NCBI GenBank assembly: GCA_002682825.1
Contig: NOKP01000003.1
Span: 1,364,001 to 1,428,000, forward strand
Length of the DNA stretch: 64,000 nt
Reading direction: 5' to 3'
Source: Neonectria sp. B-13
Taxonomy: Eukaryota > Ascomycota > Sordariomycetes > Hypocreales > Nectriaceae
Part shown: positions 1-11,312 of the stretch, one piece after another
Layout of the letters: each line of letters opens with the position of its first letter
Numbering within the stretch: the stretch's first letter is position 1
Made by a program: the position numbers and the translations under genes
Notes under the pieces: generated by a model
What the model was told of the DNA's origin: nothing
Seen by the model: only the letters and a program-made list of their open reading frames with translations
The model's database searches: none

Positions 1-1982
1 GTCTGGTTGCTGAGGCTGAGTCATGGGCATCCTCTGACATGACGTCTGCCACAGCATCGCTCAAGGTTCGTGAGTCTTGCTTGGCGTGGTTACTGCGCAG
101 CTCTCGCCACTCGTTGGCCGATGCGGAATTCCAGATGCTTTCGTCAGACAGGGTCTCGATGTCTAAATCTCGAGTCGCGTTGAAGCCGGGGTTGACGTCG
201 TAGATAACCATCCCTAATGTGCTCATGATGTAGATTCCTCCAAGAAGTCTCTTCCAAGATTCTCGTTGTATCCAGCTTGTCCAAGTCATGTTCTCCAAGT
301 CAGTGTCTTTATCCAAAAGCGACAGCCGAGTTCGCTCGTAAATCTAAAAGAAGTGTTAAGTGGACACCCATCCGAATGACTTAGGGAGTTATGTTCATCT
401 TACCAAAGTAAAAAAACCAATCTCGCTCACGGTCGATGAAGCCAAGACAGCGTCACCGCCTAGCATTGCGTAGAAGGTCAAGAGCAACTTTGTCTGAACC
501 AGCCAAAGCGGGAAATCCTCTACAGGTGGTGCACCGCGTTTGTACGAGACAGTCATCTGTGGGAGAAGCAAGCATCAGTCATATAACGAAGTTTCTGCTA
601 GCCCTAGCCACACTTACCGGTCCAATCGCTTGTGCAGCTGTATCGAACAACCGTTCTGCTCGACGACGATCAAGTCTATATAAAGCCCCAATGCCGCACA
701 TGGCTAGAAACAGCGGACTTGGCGTAGTTTTAAGGCAAAGCGTATGCAGGTGAATAATGGGCAGGTGACCGTGAAAGCACTCCACGTAGCTGGCCAAGAA
801 TCCTTGACATATCTTAGGTGATGGTATAGCATGGGCGGCACCGGGCGACATTAGGCGCTCGGTAAGATCCTTCTGAACCGAAGCGTGTGTTGCATCGTCG
901 ACGACGAACGTTGGGGTCAACGGGCGCTTCTCCTTTCGTATCTGAGGCAGATTATTCTGTGGCTCGACTGTCGACGTAAAGTGACTTTCTATGGCGTCAA
1001 GCTGAGCAAACCCATTGACCAGGTCAGGATGTGACGGCACATTACTGGGCCCGAGATTCGCAGACTGTGGCCAGTCTTGCATGTCCAGGAGAGCGATGTC
1101 AGGGGTGAATTGGAACATTCCGTCGGGTAAGGGAGAGAAGCTGAGCGAAATCATGTCGGGTTGATCAATCGACTGTTGGGAATTCCCGTTCTGCTGGTGT
1201 TGGTGGTGGCCTTCATTGAAGTGCATGGTGAAATTTGGGTCGGGATTGTACACTTCAAACCCGTCCCCCAATAGCTCGGTAGGCAGGGATTCCAGGGATG
1301 TCGTCTGGCAGGGATCCGCGATGCTCGCAGAAGGGAGAGACGGGGGAGTTGGGATAGACTCCTCCTGCGGCAGGGATTGTACGTTCTCTTCCATTATTAT
1401 GTCTGCATCCATATTCCCATTCGCTACGACGATTTCGCTACCGGATGCAAGTGTTGAAACGTAGGAATCACGCCTTTGGTCTGGATGCCCCCGAGGCATC
1501 TGGTTCTCGTTCTCGTTGGCTGGCGATGGTGGCGCGTGCCGAGAAAGACGAATGTTGACGCCAGGTCGTTGATGGATTTCGTATTCGTCTCGTTCACTTG
1601 GCGAGGCTTCTGTTAATTCTTCCGGCCCCTCGGCTGGATTTTGAACTGCTCGCTTGGCAACATCTGCGTGCAGTGTCCGTTCGTGTCTCGTAACGAGATC
1701 CCTGGCAAGGAGGCACCCGATGTTAGCAATGACCGAAACCACCGCGACAGGACCCAAAACGACGGCTTTGATTTACTTTCTTGAGTACGTCTTGCGACAG
1801 TAACGACAGGAAAACGGCTTTTCGCGGGTATGGCTGCGCTCGTGGCGGATGCAGTGCTCACTCCGCTTGAAGATCTTTGCGCAGTATTCGCATTTGTACT
1901 GTCGCGGGGGGCGACGCGCTCGTTTGCCGGAATCCCCAGAGACGGCCGACACCCGCGCTGGTTCAGCCGAGGTAGTCAACAT
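1..1982 (-). CDS. C2H2 zinc-finger / fungal-specific transcription factor, 3' part cut by window edge
   Basis: Nuclear transcription factor. Exons read on the minus strand are 1778-1982, 618-1701, 404-556 and <1-343. Introns are 1702-1777 (boundaries good to a base), 557-617 and 344-403, and the frame is kept throughout. Exon 1 gives a basic stretch and two classical C2H2 fingers (YKCEYC...RHERSH and FSCRYC...RHERTLH). The second finger is split by intron 1 and is complete only after splicing. A ~250-residue acidic, Ser/Pro/Asp-rich linker follows, then the start of a fungal-specific TF middle-homology region (FLASYVECFHGHLPIIH; FLAMCGIGALYRLDRRRAERLF). The start chosen is the first ATG before the fingers; an upstream exon cannot be excluded. 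It is tail-to-tail with nothing and sits upstream of the P450 in the same orientation, so it could regulate the neighbouring enzyme genes (inference). Its C-terminus lies outside the window. Confidence 0.85.
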
Positions 1983-2363
1983 CAATCCTGGCCGGAAATA
2001 TATTCGACGCAGGCTGTCACCATAGCGGACTGCGGGTAACGGAGGAGGGCAAGATGAGTCTCAAAGACACAAGCAAGATGGCAGCGATGAAAAGACGGCG
2101 AGAGCACGGCAGTCACGGGAGAAGAGGCACACAGTTGGAATATGGGGAAGCCGAGCCATCAATCAGCCATTACTAACGATGCCCCAGACCTCCTGATAAG
2201 ACTAACTGACGCGCTAGAGCAGCCACACCAGCAGCTTCCGCGGGGAACGCGGGGAAGAAGGCAAGGATGATTGATGCTAATTACGTGACCAGCCCCGACG
2301 GCATTACGCACTCAATCTGTGTTGTTGAAACGAAGCTCAGATTTGTGAGCTACAGTGACCCTA
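1983..2363. other. Intergenic, P450 3' side / TF 5' side
   Basis: About 380 bases between the TF start and the P450 stop. It serves as promoter and 5' leader of the TF gene and 3' flank of the P450. I see no further gene; the short frames here have no recognisable content. Confidence 0.6.
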
Positions 2364-4085
2364 TTAATCTTGCTTGACACTGCTCAGATACGAAGATCCA
2401 TCATCCTGCGCCTCTCTCCATTCCGCCCGCAACACCTCGGCCCGTCTCTCGTTACGTGGAACAAACCTCGCCTTGAACGGCTTGGGCAGCGTGTTGACGC
2501 CCTCTTCATATGCTGTGTCCGTCAAATCAACTGGCATCTTGTTTCCGTCGCCATCTAGCGGCGGCTCAATCTTGAAAGCCCACAGCAGCTTGGCCAGCGT
2601 GATGAAGAGGCTGTTCTCGGCGAGGTGCATCCCAGGGCATATCCGTCGCCCGGCGCCAAAGTCGAAATGATCACGGCCTTGTGCGTCCCCCGAAGCCGCG
2701 TACACACCTGCTTTGTGGGGGTAGTTCAAGTATCGCGACGGATCAAAACTTTCCGCGTCTGCCCACTTGTCTGGATTGAAGTGAAGCGCATATTGGTTGA
2801 TGGAAACAGCCGTGTTCTTGGGAATAAACATGTCCTTGTAAAACATGTCCGACGTCGTGTAATGGGGGGTGCCAATTGTCGTCACAGGTCGGATCCGGAG
2901 GACTTCCTTGCCCATGGCCCTGATGTATGGTAAGCTGGCCTCATCGTCGTATGTTGGCGATCGATTATCCCCGACAACTCGCGATAGTTCGTCATTGGCA
3001 GCATCCTGAGCCTCGGGGTTTGCCGATAGGTACAGAATGCAGCTGTTGAGCGCGGATGATGTCGTCTCGGAGCCTGCCTCGAGCATAGCTACGCGAACAT
3101 GTATTAGTTTACTTCAATGTGTATGAAACAAGGATATTAGTCGGTTACTCACACCCGGCGACAAAACCTGCTTGCACCTCGGTGATGCCCTGCTTTTCAA
3201 AATCCGTCTCGAGAAAGTGCTTTACGAAGCATTCGGGTGCTCTTTTCTCGTCCATTTGCACCTTCAGCCTGTCCCAGTACTTCATCCACGTCTTCTTCTG
3301 TCGGTTGTATGCCTTGATGGCGCCTGGGCGCCACCACTGAAGCCAAGCTGGCAGGTTGGCAAGCGGCGGGAACAAGTCGGCAACCATCGCGCCAGGCGCT
3401 GCGGCTTCTGAGAAGTCCTTCATGACTTCATACACCTCTTTAACGTCCTCGCAGTCCTGGGTGCTTCGTTAGACACGTCAACATATGACTTCGGGCACAT
3501 GCGTACCCAAACGGGGACACGACGTCCGTATGTGCTTGTCAAAACAACAGATGTTGTATACCTGCGAACGTGCATATAGAAGCTTTGTTGATCCTCGTTA
3601 TTGGTCGCAATATCGTACACGAGTTGCTTTGCTTCGAATTCCTGACTCGGCCTGTACGTGTCCGAGGCCTTTGGTGTGAGAAGTTTGTGAATAATCGTCC
3701 TCAGCTTGCGCCATTTCGGGCCATAGGTGAGGAGGAGAAGCCTGTTCTCGCCCGAGAGTAGCTCAGACGCCACGGGCATGGGTATCCTTCCCGACGTCTT
3801 GGCGGATTGCTTGTCAAAGATCTCCCGAACCGCCTCGGGGCTATTCACATACACCCAGTTCTCCCAGCCGAGCCGGACCTGGAACAGTTCGCCGTATTCC
3901 GCGGCCCAGTGCTGCAGTTTGCGATGCGGTGTGCGTCCCATTTGGAATATGTTTCCTACCAAAGGCCATCCTCGGGGTCCCGCAACAGCTCTGTAACCCT
4001 TTGGAGGGCGTGGTCTTCGTCGTTTAATGAGTACTGCTAACAATGCAACACTGAAGAGCACACTGGCAAGTTTAAGCATAGCCAT
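2364..4085 (-). CDS. Cytochrome P450 monooxygenase (microsomal, class II)
   Basis: Three exons (3507-4085, 3153-3456, 2364-3088) with 50 and 64 bp introns give 535 residues, the normal length for a fungal P450. An N-terminal hydrophobic anchor (about residues 5-20) is followed by basic residues and the proline hinge (RRRPRPPKGY). Motifs in order: helix-I AGSETTSS near residue 300, ExxR as KEVLR (Glu ~356, Arg ~359), and heme-binding FDFGAGRRICPG with ligand Cys ~445. The protein should therefore be an ER-anchored, NADPH-P450-reductase-dependent oxygenase. The overall pattern (SETTSS, FGAGRRICPGMHLAE) is that of tailoring/catabolic fungal P450s close to the O-methylsterigmatocystin oxidoreductase group, but the substrate cannot be read from sequence. 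It lies in the same orientation as the neighbouring hydrolase gene and next to two flavoenzyme genes, consistent with a small-molecule pathway. No disabling change was seen. Confidence 0.95.
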
Positions 4086-4721
4086 TGCAAGAAAGACTGA
4101 GTAATCAGAACGTAGAATGGTGATGGTGGTATTGACTTCGAACCGGACTGTGTGAGTGCCATAAGGAGTAGCCTACTATTTCTATCCGCCATTCCCAAGA
4201 ATCACGATCCCCCACACCAGGTACCTAGTATAACCTAGTTGACCCCAGAAAACCAGCGAAGTGCGCCAGTATTAGCTTGTCAAGCTAGTCGAGGTCTCAG
4301 CAGATAGCCAACTACAAACGACTCCCCACCACCGGTAGATACAGACCCCACAGGATTGCTCTCTGACCCCACATTATGTTACGGCGCAGGTGTTAGTAGT
4401 TCTGTGTGTTAGACCCTCGTCTAGTCACCGTCGCACACCTGAAATGTAGCGCAACTATGGAATAGCAACATCAGTGATCCTGTCGGCACAGCCTGTTCTC
4501 CCCCCTTTTACCTATATGCTCACATGAAGATACACGCAGTCATATCAACAGCAGGATAATAACAAATTTACTGTGGCGTCAAGCACTTGACGAGGCTGGC
4601 AGACCTTGAAGATGGAATCAAACGTCCGTTTTCACTCGCTCCCTACAGCTCATTTACACTTGCTTGAAAGTTTATTTTCCATCCGTAAAAACAATCCCGT
4701 ATCAGATTAAACCTGCACTAA
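4086..4721. other. Intergenic, P450 promoter
   Basis: About 640 bases between the P450 start and the stop of the upstream hydrolase gene. It must contain the P450 promoter and the hydrolase 3' UTR. No coding frame, repeat or RNA gene recognised. Confidence 0.6.
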
Positions 4722-5865
4722 TCAAGGTCGGAGATGAGCACGTATCCTCAAGAGGCAGTGTTCATCGAAGAAAGGGTGAAGGATTGACATCAAGATATCA
4801 TCCTTCTGCTCCTTGATCCATTCCGCATCATGAGTCATAGCCATGTGCATGTCATAATCATCAACTGCCTCTCGCAACCTATCTATCGTATCCAGAGCGG
4901 CTGCAACGTCCTCGTGAAGACAGAAACTCGAACCGTCAGGGAGCGACACCTCTGCAATCTCTTGACGTCCCTGGAAAATGTCCCTTCGTTTCAGTTAGAC
5001 TCGGAGCTTCCAGAGATGAGTAATGTTAGGTAAGAACCGACAGACCTGGAGTGACAGCAATCGCTTGCTAGAATGACATGATCTCCAGACGGTATGCGCA
5101 CAACCGCTGCCAGATTACCAGCCATGTGGCCTGGAGCCTGGATTATCCAGAGACTGCCATCCCCAAAATAGTCCATCGCCCTTTCAAACGGCCCCCATTG
5201 TACCCAGGGGCCGCTGAGCTCCTCATACGGCTCTGTTTGGACCGTCTCGTCGCCAAAAAAGCGAGAGTCCCATTGGATCATGGCCATCATTTGGCCATCT
5301 TGGATGTGGCCCGGAGAGCAGTGTAACGTAGTTCCAGGACCGAAGAAGACTCTGGCGTTTGGGAAATTGTTCTTCAAAGGTCGACTGTGGTCCCAGTGGG
5401 CGTGGCTTGACAACGGATCGCCCAAGTTAGCCATCATACAATCTCGAGCATGAATGATAAATGTTGAAGTACCTAAACATCACAACATCTATGTCCTCGG
5501 GTTCGACGCCAATTTGTTTCAGCTGATCGAGGAGGGTGCAGCGCGGCCCGACTGGATTGCAGCTGGGGAAATGGTAGTTCAAGACAAATGGCGTGTAATC
5601 ATTGCGATCCTGCATGTCAGGTGGCCTTAGCAGAGTTCGTCCGACCGTTCTGCGCACGCACATCACTTATCCCGAGGTCCCACAACATCTTCTGCCCCGT
5701 TGCTTCATGGTGAATGTAGAAGCACCAGTCATAGAGATAGTAGGGCTTGTTATGGCCATTTGCGTGGATTTTCGTGTCGTCAGTCGTGGTAAAGCCGCCG
5801 CCGTCTAACAGAATCACTTCTGCCGATCCCGTTGCATCTGGGAGACGTTTGGAGGAGGGCATCAT
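4722..5865 (-). CDS. Metallo-beta-lactamase-fold hydrolase (AHL-lactonase-like)
   Basis: Four exons (5662-5865, 5473-5609, 5046-5405, 4722-4983) with introns of 52, 67 and 62 bp give 320 residues. The start is the first of two adjacent ATGs (MMPSSKR); the open frame extends further 5' but without family-like sequence. The zinc signature SHAHWDH (His115, His117, Asp119, His120) is created exactly at the exon 2/3 splice. The third metal His is in APGHMAGN (~207) and the bridging Asp in LASDCCHS (~229). The order and spacing match the N-acyl-homoserine-lactonase-like branch of the superfamily, which opens lactones or lactams. No secretion signal, so cytosolic. In Fusarium, an enzyme of this superfamily (MBL1) opens plant benzoxazolinones, and others act as thioesterases beside polyketide synthases; either role would suit this neighbourhood (inference). 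It shares a 394 bp divergent promoter with the FAD oxidase. Confidence 0.9.
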
Positions 5866-6259
5866 GCAACTATGGGCTGTTCTTTGGCCACCAAAGAGAC
5901 GATATTCCGTGAGTTCACATAAATGGGGGGCCTGTTGCAAGCGTTGGCTTCCCCATCACCTTGAGTATTTCTAGCATATGGGCATAATTACCCCACCCGC
6001 AAATTACCTAGACTACTAGTCATTGGGAGGCGAAATCATCCCCGCAACTGTCCTCCTCGGTGAGAGAAGTGCGGAGCAGACAGCCATGAATTCACCCCAC
6101 AATGATAATGGATGCAAATGAAGGTCCATTGATTACGGTTTGTGTGTCGTTCAGTTATTCATTTCCCAGAAACTTATATTTCGAAAGTGCCTTCTGATCG
6201 GAACCTTTTGATAATTATATCTAATTGTTAGCCCTCTAAACATCTCCCACTCTGTCAAC
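5866..6259. promoter_or_regulatory. Divergent promoter, MBL hydrolase / FAD oxidase
   Basis: A 394 bp head-to-head intergenic region, implying co-regulation of the two enzymes. An ATTGG (inverted CCAAT) lies near 6023 and an AT-rich stretch near 6215-6230 upstream of the oxidase start. No specific operator is provable. Confidence 0.5.
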
Positions 6260-7817
6260 ATGGCCACCGTCCCGGGATCCATCCTCACTCAAAATGCCGA
6301 CACGACGCAGTATGAAGCATCTCGCAATAGATACTTCAACGCTTCTGATCCCGGCAGATTTCCGGCCGAGATTCACATGGTACACACCAACCAAGACATC
6401 ATAGAGGCGCTCCGTCGGGCTCGCCAACTCAAACTTCCGGTCGGTGTTCGCTCAGGTGGCCATCTTTGCTCGAAGCCATCCCTTGTTCACGGCGGCATCC
6501 TCATAGATACGACGCACCTCAATCGGCAAATCAATTACGACCCGGACACACACGACGTCAACTTCGGCCCTGCAGTGACGGTGTTCGAAGCTTGGCAACG
6601 CCTCGACGCGCTGGGGCGTTTCTTCCCCTTCGGACATGCACCTACAGTGGGCCTCGGCGGCTTCTGTCTCGCTGGTGGTCAGGGGCTATTCATGCGAGGC
6701 TGGGGTGCTACCGTCACTGAATGGATTCTGCGAATGGAGATCATCGTGCCGGACGGTCACGTTCTTGTCGCGAGTCGGACTGAGAATCCCGATCTCTTCT
6801 GGGCTGCAAGAGGCTCAGGCCAAGCATTCTTCGGTGTTGTAACACGCATTTGGAGCCGCACAATTCCCAAACGACAGCTATATGGGCTGTCTTTCCTGTT
6901 TGAAGTCCGGGACAAGTTTGACGAGTTGTTGTCCTTCGCCTTTGATCGGAACCGTGCGACGCCAAAGCTATGCACCGAGACAGCATTGTGCACGTTTCAC
7001 CCCGAGAAGTTCGAGCCTTTGGCGACTGAACATGTCCCTGAAACGTCAAAGCTACTTCTGGGCATTAATGCCTCGGCGTACGCGGACAGTCTGGCTGAGG
7101 CGGCAAATATGCTCAGCTCTTGGGATGACGTGCCAGATCAGTTGAAGTCTTGCTTGGTTGAGATCAAGCCAGTAGAATCGACATCTTGGGAAGCATATTT
7201 CAAGATGCAGGAGGACTGGAATCCAGAGAATGCCCATCAAAAATGGGGAATCAGTAGCATTCTCAGCGATCCTACCGTTCCCCAGGCCAAGGTGAGAAGA
7301 GCAAAGATTTGCACAGCATTCACGAGATAGGCGCTAACAATAATCCTCGTCAGCTACTAAAAGCAATCAAGCCCGCCTTATGTCGTTTGCCAACCCCGTC
7401 TTCTTTTGGCTGCCTTTACATGTGCGACACCACCAACCCCAACGAAGACGATGCGGTATTCAGCCTTCCGCAAGAGTACTATATTTCCACCTTCAGTGGT
7501 TGGAAAGACCCTTCTCTGCAGACAAGAGTTCAAGATGTCATGCGGAACTCGTATAAGAAAGCAGAAACCGTCGCATGCGGAATCTACGTTGCTGATTTCG
7601 ATGCAACCAGTCAGTCTACACATTCTCCAAAGGTATGTTTTTTGAGCTCACCTACTACTGGCAACCGCAAGTTGAATAATTAAAATCACAGATTAAAGTA
7701 TGGACCGACTCTGCACGGGACCGCTTTCTAGCCGTTCGTCATAAATGGGACCCTGAGGGACTATTTCCTGCATACAAGGCACTGACAGGAGGTACCACAG
7801 ATAAAGAGCTTCTGTAA
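6260..7817 (+). CDS. VAO/BBE-type FAD-linked oxidase
   Basis: Exons 6260-7291, 7354-7632 and 7692-7817 give 478 residues; introns are 62 and 59 bp and all phases are 0. It belongs to the FAD_binding_4 (vanillyl-alcohol oxidase) fold. VRSGGH (His68) corresponds to the usual 8-alpha-histidyl FAD attachment site. The second covalent site of bicovalent berberine-bridge-like enzymes, a Cys in the GxC-P-T-V-G motif, is replaced: here it is GHAPTVG (residues 125-131, Ala127). The following GGH is GGF. The C-terminal part lacks a recognisable Tyr-x-Asn BBE motif, so flavin is probably attached only through His68. Unlike many secreted family members there is no signal peptide, suggesting an intracellular oxidation step. 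It is divergent from the metallo-hydrolase gene and convergent with the FAD monooxygenase gene. The substrate is unknown. Confidence 0.92.
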
Positions 7818-8288
7818 ACTCTAAGTAGGTAGTAATGGTGATGGATAATATAAATATTAAATCTCGCCATCAAAATCAGTGCTGCTACGTAAGGTCGCTT
7901 CAAATATGTATTCCAGTATAAATGCAATTCACTTTCTCCCAAAATGTGGAAATCCAAATCATTGCTTCCAAATACTGATTAATAACTGTAAAGCTTGTGC
8001 AGCGAAGTTGAAACAATACAAGTTTAATAGCTGAAGCTAAAGGAACTAAGCAATTTAAAATTTTATAAATCTAACATCTACACTCATAGACTCATTAAGG
8101 ATCTCAGATTTGAATAGACTTCTTAGGACGCTCTAGTTTATGTTACTTGTCTCCTAAGACTATTCGCAATATGATCACAATGAAATCACTCCTCTCCTAA
8201 TTCCATCTTCACTAAACAGTACAGGTTTGCAACATTAAAACCGCGACTGACAAAAGTCGAAAGTTTATAAAAGTTCTCAAATATAGCA
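7818..8288. other. Convergent AT-rich 3' intergenic region
   Basis: 470 bases between the convergent stops of the oxidase and the monooxygenase. It is clearly more AT-rich than the genes around it. An open frame runs from the monooxygenase's last coding region into it, but that is intron read-through, not extra protein. No gene recognised. Confidence 0.6.
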
Positions 8289-9831
8289 CTAGTTAACAGG
8301 GACAGCATGACTCGGCCGGAGTGCATCACCCTTCTCTGTGTCTGCGCCCTTGTTGTAGTACTGCGTAAAATCATGCTCAATCGATCGTATAGACTATAAA
8401 ATTGGCCATGGTTAGCGACTGTTTGGTAGAAACAGCTGAAAAAGAGACGCTTTTGAATTGCACGCACGTTCTGGAGTTCTTTGGAAAACTCTCGGTCTGT
8501 CTCGGCTCTCTTTACCATCTGAAAGAACGTATCATGCTCGAGGGCATGCTCTGGATCCAGGTCGAAGAGCCTCCGTATGTTTGAGCTTGAAACCACATCA
8601 ATGATGTCGAGATATATCTGTCGCCTGACCTCGTTATACTTGTCGAGGATAGTTGGGTCCGCCCTGTTCTCATAGATGCCTCGCAGGCAGTCGTACAAGC
8701 CTCCGACATCGACGATACCACCAGTTAGACCAAGGCCGCCGCTACAATACCCTTGTCAGCTCTAGAATCTGAGGAGACTAGGATAGTCCAAAACTCACAA
8801 GGGGTTACATAGATGCGCAGCATCAGCGGCGAGGAGGAAACGTCCCACACGCATCGACTTAGCTAAGCGCTGATGAATCTTGTAGGGGCTGAAGTTGACC
8901 AGCCGATACTCACTTGGGTCAGGATGCCCAGGCAACATCAGCTTGAACTTTTCGGGTTGTCGCTCGCGCAACTTCTCATTAGTCAATCCGGCAACCTCTC
9001 CGTATGTTACGCGCCACAACCCATCGTTCGAGATCCTGGCAGCCATAAACCAGTGATCCGGATGAACAATGAAATTCGAATCGTCCCATCCAAACTTTTT
9101 AAAGTCGTAGTACGTCTGTTGACGGAAACTATGTCAGTCCAGTGAAATACAAAAAGCTGAGGCGATAAACAACACACATTTGTTGCCACAATTTGCTGGT
9201 CCCAAGTTTTGCCTGGAAACTCCCAATCACCGAATAGTGAACGTCGAATTTGACTAGTGGCCCCGTCACAGCCGACGATGTAGTCTGCGCCCAGCCTCTT
9301 GGTGCCATCGGGAGTTTCGACGTCAATCCAGGCCTTGCTATCATCTTGGTTGATGCCGACAACCTTGTGATTAAAGAGAATGTCCACATTCTCCTGCTTC
9401 AGGAGATGCCCTCTTAGGACTTGTACAAGTTGGTTGAGGGGCAAACATGTCATTCGATCGGGATCATCGTCAAGGTCCGTGGCATTTATCGCCACAATAG
9501 GTGTGCCATCCAATTTGCGCCAGGAAACCCCGTTTGGAGCGAACCCTTGTGCACGCAGATCCGCCCCAACTCCAGCTCTGTTAAGCTCGGACATGGCTGG
9601 AGCAGCATAGTGAGTTGCGCGAGGGTTTGTATCCAAATCCTTGCTCATGTCTAAAAGACTGACAGGGATCCCACTCTTGGACAGCATCAGGGAAAGCAAC
9701 AGCCCTGCTGGTCCAGCTCCTACCACAATCACCTGGGTTTTGAATCAGCCATGGATTATTTTGACGCTCGACTTCCCCTGCTGATTTGTTCTTACGCTGT
9801 CAAATCCCGGTGTTTGAGTTATAGTTGACAT
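8289..9831 (-). CDS. Class A FAD-dependent monooxygenase (phenol-hydroxylase-like)
   Basis: Five exons (9796-9831, 9178-9732, 8799-9115, 8468-8741, 8289-8393) with introns of 63, 62, 57 and 74 bp give 428 residues. Exon 1 encodes only 12 residues. The dinucleotide-binding fingerprint VIVVGAGPAG follows directly after the first splice. The DG motif is VGCDGATSQIRRS. The flavin ribityl-binding motif is LLAADAAHLCNPFGGLG, where the usual GD is AD. The last exon gives the C-terminus SIEHDFTQYY...; without splicing, a different 60-residue tail would be predicted. The protein ends without the thioredoxin-like domain of true phenol 2-monooxygenases, so it is the short aromatic-hydroxylase type common in fungal aromatic-metabolite clusters. 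It would use NAD(P)H and O2 to hydroxylate an aromatic ring. It is divergent from the NmrA-like gene across ~500 bp. Confidence 0.93.
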
Positions 9832-10328
9832 GGTTGAATAGTCTCGGGCTCGATACGGAACTGGCAGAGGGACAGTCGACTAAAGTTAAGTTTGGGGTGT
9901 GGACTTTGAGCAAGAGTGTCATGAAAATTGGAAGACTTCAAGTAGAATCTGAGGAGGACTGGAAAGGAATTTGATGAATCTAGCGGGGCTTATTTACCAC
10001 CAAAGATTCGGATTAGGCGTATACCAAACATAGCGGGTGATCCCACAACAGCCCAGCCAAGGGGTCAGCCTGCGTCTCTATCAAGCCACGATATTCTGAA
10101 CGTGGAGTACATGATGGTGGGGATGGAATTGCTTGCTTGCAGTGGTGGATGCTTCCACGTCTTAACCCCACATAGACACACAACGCGGGGTGGAATCCGT
10201 CCACCCTTTAGAAGCTACCCCACAGTGCAAGGTTGTTCATCTTGACTAGACCCAGGGAGGGAGCCGGAGTTCAAGTATATACACAGTATCAGAAAGTGTG
10301 CAATCTTTTTCTTCAAACAAGCGTCACC
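9832..10328. promoter_or_regulatory. Divergent promoter, FAD monooxygenase / NmrA-like gene
   Basis: A 497 bp head-to-head region suggesting joint control of the two genes. A TCG-N4-CGA element lies near 9844-9853; it is one base short of the spacing of the AflR site, so it is not claimed as a binding site. No gene inside. Confidence 0.5.
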
Positions 10329-11312
10329 ATGGGACTCAAAACTGGAGTTATTGGTCCAGCTGGCTTTGGCGGCTCATACCTATGCCTCGAGCTCATTAAC
10401 CGCGGCCACTCAGTTCGTGGCATTTCTCGACGACCAGAGAAACTAGGAACTCATGGTGCCTACACTCCCTATGCAATCAACATCGAGAGCTGCTCGTTAG
10501 AGCAACTGATCAAGGCGTTCGAAAGCCTTGACGTTCTTGTCAACCAGTATGGGCCCCATACGGCTGGGGAAGCTGCTTTACAATATCGTATGAGGGCCCA
10601 ATAATATGGTTCCTTCCAAAGAGCGCGTAACGACTGACTTAACACAGAACCTTTCTTGGAGTTGACGCGAAAAATCATCATTGCAGCCAAGGAGAGCAAA
10701 GTGTCCTACTTTATCATGGTCGGTGGATGCGGATCTCTGAAAATACCCTGGAATCGACTGCAAACCTGCTCCGAGAGCAAGGATTGGTGGCTCGCCTACC
10801 GCCGCGGGATCGCAGACAGCCATGCCCACGTCACATATATGGAAGAAAGACTTGGTTCTATGGGTTCCTCCCTGAGACACTATCGAAACGCGCGGATCAA
10901 GCTACGTCAAGGCACAGCGGACGGTGATGCACTAAGGATCATCAAGGAGTATGAACAAACAGTTTCGGGGAACGACAAGGCTTTGAACTTTGTTACGGCA
11001 TGCCGGACTAGCTTTATGTTCTTTGACGGAAACATGTCCTTCCGCTGGACCTTTGTTTCACCTCCCGCTCTATATCGTCCAGGGAAACGAAGTGGCAGCT
11101 ACGAAGTCGTTTTCGACGAGCTTCCAGTAAAGCCAGTGGATGTTACTAGCAACGTAACGACATTTGATGGAAGACTGCACGGAATCACCGCAGCAGACCT
11201 TGCTATCGCAATCGCCGACGAAGCCGAGGCGCAGACAAGGATTCGAAGACACTGGAGTGCGTATGCAGGCATGTCTGATGATAACCCAGCACCATCTTAT
11301 GTCGTGCTGTAA
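10329..11312 (+). CDS. NmrA-like NAD(P)-binding protein
   Basis: Two exons (10329-10587, 10648-11312) and a 60 bp intron give 307 residues. The N-terminus carries a Rossmann glycine signature, GVIGPAGFGGSYL, and then an ISRRPEKLG segment in the position where NADP-preferring enzymes contact the 2'-phosphate. A central FIMVGGCGSL strand is typical of NmrA/PCBER-type proteins, and DLAIAIADEAE lies near the end. The SDR Tyr-x3-Lys pair is not evident, so it may be an atypical short-chain reductase/isomerase or a non-catalytic redox sensor. The closest functional idea is a tailoring reductase of the neighbouring pathway. The start has a good context (CACCATGG). The protein is cytosolic with no signal peptide. 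It is the last enzyme gene of the left-hand group. Confidence 0.85.

Noticed and set aside
9844..9853. AflR-type binding site
   Set aside because: The spacing is TCG-N4-CGA rather than N5; a single near-match is not support.
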